From Bacteroidales bacterium (GTDB taxonomy: Bacteria > Bacteroidota > Bacteroidia > Bacteroidales > VadinHA17): a stretch of 27,907 nucleotides of DNA. Shown piece by piece: positions 24,119-27,907 of this stretch. The notes beneath the pieces are model-generated. The model searched no databases. It was given only the letters and a program-made list of their open reading frames with translations, and was not told where the DNA came from. Location: positions 1 through 27,907 of the forward strand of contig JAITVX010000160.1 in assembly GCA_031285575.1 (NCBI GenBank). Direction: 5' to 3'. A program made the position numbers and the translations under genes. How positions within the stretch are numbered: the first letter of the stretch is position 1; each line of letters begins with the position of its first letter.

Positions 24119-25312
24119 ATGGAAAAGAGGGACAATAATAATATTACTTACACTATTTTGCTGTCGCTGAGTTTAACGCATTTTATGAACGATGCGTTTC
24201 AGTCGGTGCTGTCGGCAGTGTACCCTATTTTAAAGGACAATCTGCTGCTGAAATTCAGCCAGGTGGGACTGATTACGCTTGTTTATCAGATATGCGCATC
24301 GGTGTTTCAGCCCGTATTCGGCTTTGTGTTCGACAAAAAGCCAAGCCCGTGGTATCTGGTTGCAGGCTCGGCATCGACCTGTGCAGGGCTGTTTTTTCTG
24401 GCTTATGCCGATTCGCTGTTTCCGGTGCTGGTGGCGGTTGCAATCATTGGCCTGGGTTCGTCGATTATTCATCCCGAAGCATCGCGCCTGACGCACAAGG
24501 CTTCGGGCGGGAGGCACGGACTGGCGCAATCCATCTTCCAGGTGGGCGGCAATCTTGGCAGTTCGCTGGGGCCGCTGCTTGTTGCGCTGATTATTGCGCC
24601 GTACGGACAGCGCTACATTGTGTTTTTTGCCTGCGCCGCCTTTGTTGCAATTTTTATGAAGTATCACATTTTTACATGGTACGGCAAAATGCTGAAACGC
24701 ATTAAAACCGGCACCGAACCGAAGGCTGCCGTTAAGGCAAACCTGCTGCCGCGCAAAACAGTTGTGTTCTCGCTATGCATACTGCTCATACTTATTTTTT
24801 CAAAATACGTGTACATGGCAAGCCTCACCAACTTTTATACTTTTTATTTGATTGAAAAGTTCGGCGTAACCATTCAGCACTCGCAGTTTTACCTGTTTGC
24901 ATTTCTGTTTGCCATGGCGCTGGGTACCTTTGTTGGAGGGCCGGTTGGCGACCGCATTGGCCGGAAGTATGTTATATGGGTGTCTATTCTGGGCACTGCT
25001 CCCTTCACACTGCTGCTGCCGCATGTTAATCTGTTCTGGACGTGCGTTCTTACTATATTTATCGGGTTCATACTTTCGTCGGCCTTCTCGGCAATTCTGG
25101 TGTATGCGCAGGAGCTGATGCCCTCCAAGGTAGGATTGCTGTCGGGGCTGTTTTTCGGTACAGCCTTTGGCATTGCCGGCATAGCGGCGGCGGTGCTTGG
25201 CAACATTGCCGACGTGCGCGGCATCGAATATGTGTATCAAATATGCGCCTTCCTGCCGTTGCTGGGCATTGTAACGGTGTTTTTACCCAACGTGCGGTTA
25301 AACAGAAAATAA
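24119..25312 (+). CDS. MFS transporter, fosmidomycin resistance (Fsr) type
   Basis: From the ATG at 24119 the protein has 397 residues with about 12 membrane segments. The opening LTHFMNDAFQSVLSAVYPILK (19-39), then LITLVYQICASVFQPVFGF and the FDKKPSPW loop, are characteristic of the Fsr branch of MFS drug exporters. A second-half loop FVGGPVGDRIGRKYV carries the MFS signature. Fsr proteins export fosmidomycin and similar compounds by proton antiport; the natural substrate here is unknown. The frame is open upstream to a GTG at 24002, but those 39 residues are hydrophilic and unlike the family, and a -7 element lies just before 24119. It is probably a single-gene unit unrelated to the polysaccharide genes. 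Confidence 0.9.
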   Translation: MEKRDNNNITYTILLSLSLTHFMNDAFQSVLSAVYPILKDNLLLKFSQVGLITLVYQICASVFQPVFGFVFDKKPSPWYLVAGSASTCAGLFFLAYADSLFPVLVAVAIIGLGSSIIHPEASRLTHKASGGRHGLAQSIFQVGGNLGSSLGPLLVALIIAPYGQRYIVFFACAAFVAIFMKYHIFTWYGKMLKRIKTGTEPKAAVKANLLPRKTVVFSLCILLILIFSKYVYMASLTNFYTFYLIEKFGVTIQHSQFYLFAFLFAMALGTFVGGPVGDRIGRKYVIWVSILGTAPFTLLLPHVNLFWTCVLTIFIGFILSSAFSAILVYAQELMPSKVGLLSGLFFGTAFGIAGIAAAVLGNIADVRGIEYVYQICAFLPLLGIVTVFLPNVRLNRK

Positions 25313-25443
25313 GCTTACCTGACCTGTGTATTTCTTATTCTGCTGTTTTCATGTTCTTCCCGATTGACTGTCTTCTGTTCTTTATGGCACTCCGGTGCAA
25401 GTTTAGTTCTTATACCGTAAATATATATCAGGCTTTATATATT

Positions 25444-25605
25444 AGACTTCTTCGGAAAATAGAACTTCAATACCATGTTCGTCATTGCGAACGCAGTGAA
25501 GCAATCCAGAAAATGAGTACCACATGGATTGCTTCACTGCGTTCGCAATGACGATGCTGAATACTGCGTTTGAAACAATATACTGCATATTTTCCGAAGA
25601 AGTCT
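25444..25605 (-). mobile_element. MITE-like element, copy B (162 bp)
   Basis: The terminal inverted repeats are near-perfect: TAGACTTCTTCGGAAAATA from 25443 and its complement ending at 25606, with ATT flanks at 25441-25443 and 25606-25608. The core at 25480-25553 is the same 74-bp hairpin (29-bp arms) as in copy A. The outer parts are the reverse complement of copy A, but the 16-nt loop (gaaaatgagtaccaca) reads in the same direction as in copy A. Copy B keeps 19 bp that copy A has lost. No ORF. The TIRs being better preserved suggests it is the younger or less decayed copy. Confidence 0.87.
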
Positions 25606-25643
25606 ATTATGTTACCGAAAGAGAAACGGTATCTGATTTTTTT

Positions 25644-25652
25644 TATATTTGT
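25644..25652 (+). promoter_or_regulatory. Putative -7 element for the amino-acid permease
   Basis: TATATTTGT matches TAnnTTTGY and ends 14 bases before the ATG at 25667. The expected -33 position falls in GAAAGAGAAAC, which is not a match. The right end of MITE copy B is 38 bp upstream, so any upstream control sequence was displaced by or derived from the MITE. Confidence 0.5.
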
Positions 25653-25666
25653 AAAAATAAATCATT

Positions 25667-27133
25667 ATGTATAATACATTTTTTAAAAACCTGTTCAGGA
25701 AAAAAGATATTACCGCCATATTGCACGAAGCTGAAACAACCAACGGCGGGCTGCGGCGAACATTGACGGCCTCCGGTCTGGTGGCGCTGGGAATTGGCGC
25801 CATTATAGGTACCGGTATTTTTGTAATAACAGGGCAGGCTGCCGCACAATATGCCGGGCCGGCTCTGACTGTTTCCTTTGTCATTTCGGCAGTAGGATGT
25901 GTTTTTGCAGCCCTGTGCTATGCCGAGTTTGCCGCCATGATTCCTGTTGCCGGCAGCGTATATTCATACAGTTATGCAACAATGGGCGAGTTCCTTGCAT
26001 GGTTCATAGGCTGGGATTTAATTCTGGAATACCTGTTTGCATGTTCCACCGTTGCCGTCGGATGGTCGGGCTACATGCAGAGCCTGCTGCACGAATGGGG
26101 CATCGACTTGCCGTATAACCTGGCGCGGCCTGCGCTGGAACATGCCAACGGAACATGGGCGCTTACGGGCAGCATTGTCAATTTTCCGGCCGTGTGCATT
26201 GTTGCCATTATCACGGCTCTGCTGCTGTGCGGCATAAGGCAGTCGGCATGGGTAAACAGCGTTATTGTTATTATTAAGATTTCCGTAATACTGCTGTTTG
26301 TCGGTTTCGGACTGTCGTATATCGACACGTCAAACTGGGTACCGTATATCCCTGAAAACACCGGCGAGTTCGGTCATTTCGGATGGAGCGGCATTATGCG
26401 CGGTGCGGCTGTGGTATTCTTTGCCTATCTCGGCTTCGATGCGCTTTCCACAACGGCACAGGAAACGCGGAATCCGCAACGCGACATGCCCAGAGGCATC
26501 CTGATTTCGCTTATCGTCTGTGCGCTGCTCTACGTGGCAGTTACCGCCGTGCTTACCGGCATGGTAAAATACGACAGGCTGAATGTTGACGCCCCGATTG
26601 CCCTGGCCATCGACAATGCCGGAGCCGGCCTTGCATGGATGAGCCCGTTTATAAAACTGGGAGCCATTGCCGGCATCAGCTCTGTTATTCTGGTGATGAT
26701 GATGGGGCAATCGCGTATATATTACGCCGTTTCCAAAGACGGACTGCTTCCCCGGCTCTTTTCCGAAGTAAGCGCCAAACACGGCGTACCTCACAACGCC
26801 ACCGTTTTTGCAGGTATTGCCACCGGCGTCATTGCAGGCGTTTTTCCTTTGAGCGTACTTAGCGAGCTGGTGTCGATCGGAACGCTGCTGGCGTTTGCAA
26901 TTGTATGCATATCGGTAATGGTGCTGCGCAAAACGCATCCGGAACTGAAGCGTCCGTTCCGGGTTCCTTTTGTATGGGTTATTCCTTCGCTTGGCGCTTT
27001 TTTCTGCCTGCTTCAAATGGTGTCGCTTCCGTGGGCAACATGGCTACGCCTCATACTGTGGACGCTGGCCGGGATTGTTATTTATTTTGCTTACGGCAGA
27101 AGAAACAGTTATTTGGGAAGAAAAAAACAATAA
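25667..27133 (+). CDS. APC superfamily amino-acid permease (YfnA/CAT-like)
   Basis: The 488-residue protein has about 12 membrane segments. The hallmark LVALGIGAIIGTGIFVITGQ (residues 44-63) is the unwound first-helix substrate motif of APC transporters. PVAGSVYSYSYATMGEFLAW and FFAYLGFDALSTTAQETRNPQRDMPRGI are further signatures of the CAT/YfnA branch. A hydrophilic N-terminus (FRKKDITAILHEAE) precedes the first helix, as in YfnA. It should import neutral or cationic amino acids by proton coupling; specificity cannot be read. It appears monocistronic with its own -7 element, and ends facing the convergent MFS gene. Confidence 0.93.
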   Translation: MYNTFFKNLFRKKDITAILHEAETTNGGLRRTLTASGLVALGIGAIIGTGIFVITGQAAAQYAGPALTVSFVISAVGCVFAALCYAEFAAMIPVAGSVYSYSYATMGEFLAWFIGWDLILEYLFACSTVAVGWSGYMQSLLHEWGIDLPYNLARPALEHANGTWALTGSIVNFPAVCIVAIITALLLCGIRQSAWVNSVIVIIKISVILLFVGFGLSYIDTSNWVPYIPENTGEFGHFGWSGIMRGAAVVFFAYLGFDALSTTAQETRNPQRDMPRGILISLIVCALLYVAVTAVLTGMVKYDRLNVDAPIALAIDNAGAGLAWMSPFIKLGAIAGISSVILVMMMGQSRIYYAVSKDGLLPRLFSEVSAKHGVPHNATVFAGIATGVIAGVFPLSVLSELVSIGTLLAFAIVCISVMVLRKTHPELKRPFRVPFVWVIPSLGAFFCLLQMVSLPWATWLRLILWTLAGIVIYFAYGRRNSYLGRKKQ

Positions 27134-27219
27134 GCAACACAAAGTAAAAATACGGTGCCGGCTTTTGGGGTAGTGTTCATTTGACGGTGTTCTTTTATTG
27201 TTTCATTTTCAATGCTGCC

Positions 27220-27907
27220 CTAATCACAGCTTTTCACATCGGATGTTCGTAGCGTTTTGTTGATAAAATAAACTGTTCCAAGCGCCAGCATTATAATTCC
27301 CGTTCCGATAAGGATGTAATTTATATTGACAACATCGCCAAGCGGGCCGAAAAACAGCATCCCAAATGGCATGGCAAGGCTGCCGGTCATGGTAAAGACT
27401 GACAGGATTCGCCCCAGGTAGTCGGGCGCCACTTTCTCCTGTATCAGCGTCATGTTAGGGGCGTTGTAGTATGGCATCATTATTCCGCAAATGCCCATAC
27501 AGGCAAGGTACGGAATGAAATCAGTAAATAATCCGAGTAAAACGGTCATCGCTCCGAATACAACGGAACTTATCCCGATGGAGTATATTTTGTTGCGAAA
27601 ACTCCATACGCCGACAAGTATCCCGCCAAGCATCATGCCGCCGGCAAACGCAATTTCAATTGCCGACAGCCGCCACACATCTGTTCCGAAGTTACGTGTT
27701 ACCTGAAGGGGTGTCAGTACCGATACGGGTGTCATCGCAATCATGTAAAGGGTGGACAGGATGATAAGCAGCAACAGATATTTTTGTGTATGTATATACT
27801 TTAATCCGTCCACCAGTTCCCCGAAGTGCGAAACTTTTTTTCCGTTTTCCGGTTTGTTTTCCGTATGCGGAACTTTAACGAAGAGGTAAAGGATTCCGAC
27901 GGCAAAT
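27220..27907 (-). CDS. MFS transporter (macrolide-efflux type), N-terminus beyond the right edge
   Basis: The frame stays open from the stop at 27220 to the right edge, so about 229 C-terminal residues are visible and the start is outside. The GTG at 27813 is not the start: in-frame sequence upstream encodes the end of a membrane helix (FAVGILYLFV), a polar central loop (KPENGKKVSHFGELVDGLKYI) and then helices 7-12, the usual mid-point of an MFS_3 transporter. ITRNFGTDVWRLSAIEIAFAGGMMLGGI-like sequence and IPYLACMGICGIMMPYYNAPNMTLIQEKVAPDYLGRILSV in the second half are typical of this branch. It is convergent with the permease gene, with 86 bp between stops. Confidence 0.88.
   Translation of the reverse strand, partial: FAVGILYLFVKVPHTENKPENGKKVSHFGELVDGLKYIHTQKYLLLLIILSTLYMIAMTPVSVLTPLQVTRNFGTDVWRLSAIEIAFAGGMMLGGILVGVWSFRNKIYSIGISSVVFGAMTVLLGLFTDFIPYLACMGICGIMMPYYNAPNMTLIQEKVAPDYLGRILSVFTMTGSLAMPFGMLFFGPLGDVVNINYILIGTGIIMLALGTVYFINKTLRTSDVKSCD

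Larger units (their letters stand above)
25313..25666. other. Intergenic region dominated by MITE copy B
   Basis: Of these 354 bp, 162 are the MITE. The 128 bp before it show nothing I recognise, including no clear terminator for the MFS gene. The 61 bp after it hold the -7 element of the permease gene. Confidence 0.55.

Noticed and set aside
27134..27219. Bidirectional terminator between the permease and the partial MFS gene
   Set aside because: Only weak dyad symmetry (gtgccggc) is seen and there is no stem with a T-run.
27220..27813. Complete 197-residue MFS protein starting at GTG 27813
   Set aside because: The frame is open to the right edge and the upstream residues continue a normal MFS central loop and helix, so the gene is partial rather than a half-size transporter.

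Overview
The window looks like a chromosomal segment of a Bacteroidota member, probably Bacteroidales. The evidence is a secreted protein built from PKD-like repeats, a Bacteroidetes-style Wza lipoprotein with a C-terminal membrane helix, a Wzc-type kinase with a tyrosine-rich tail, several -7 elements matching TAnnTTTG, and weak Shine-Dalgarno use. No rRNA, tRNA or ribosomal protein gene is present to refine this. No species name is justified.

Layout from left to right: (1) 1-3312, minus: the N-terminal 1104 residues of a very large secreted protein with about 100-residue Cys-Ser-Gly-starting repeats, running off the left edge. (2) 3519-4394, plus: an Rpn/PD-(D/E)XK transposase-like nuclease whose end overlaps the end of the next, convergent gene. 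(3) 4359-22492, all minus: an exopolysaccharide/capsule locus. Transcription order is Wza, Wzc/BY-kinase, Wzx flippase, GT4, then an island of repeats with a small gene of unknown function, then a Wzy-like polymerase/ligase, an asparagine-synthase-like ligase, an ATP-grasp ligase, a CapK-like adenylate-forming enzyme, GT4, a FemAB-like acyltransferase, a DUF354 GT-B-like protein, UDP-GlcNAc 2-epimerase, and a polysaccharide deacetylase-like protein. A good Bacteroides-type promoter (-33 TTTG, 20 bp, -7 TAACTTTG) lies at 22663-22694. (4) 22745-25312, plus: a nucleotidyltransferase-fold protein, a 378-bp repeat-bearing gap and a fosmidomycin-resistance-type MFS exporter. (5) 25667-27133, plus: an APC amino-acid permease. 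(6) 27220-27907, minus: an MFS transporter cut by the right edge.

The polysaccharide genes supply export (Wza/Wzc), flipping (Wzx), polymerisation (Wzy), two glycosyltransferases and a nucleotide-sugar epimerase. They also supply an unusual concentration of ATP-dependent ligase and acyl-transfer enzymes (AsnB-like, ATP-grasp, CapK, FemAB), suggesting a polymer carrying amide- or ester-linked substituents. No initiating glycosyl-1-phosphate transferase is visible.

The most unusual DNA structure is in the intergenic parts. An island at 15041-16710 splits the locus. It contains a degenerate tandem array with a 40-42 bp period in which most units carry a small GC-rich palindrome in AT-rich DNA. 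It also contains one of two copies of a roughly 150-bp MITE-like element with 19-bp terminal inverted repeats and ATT target duplications. The two MITE copies are inverted relative to each other, yet their central hairpin loop reads the same way in both, so the loop has flipped relative to the flanks in one copy.
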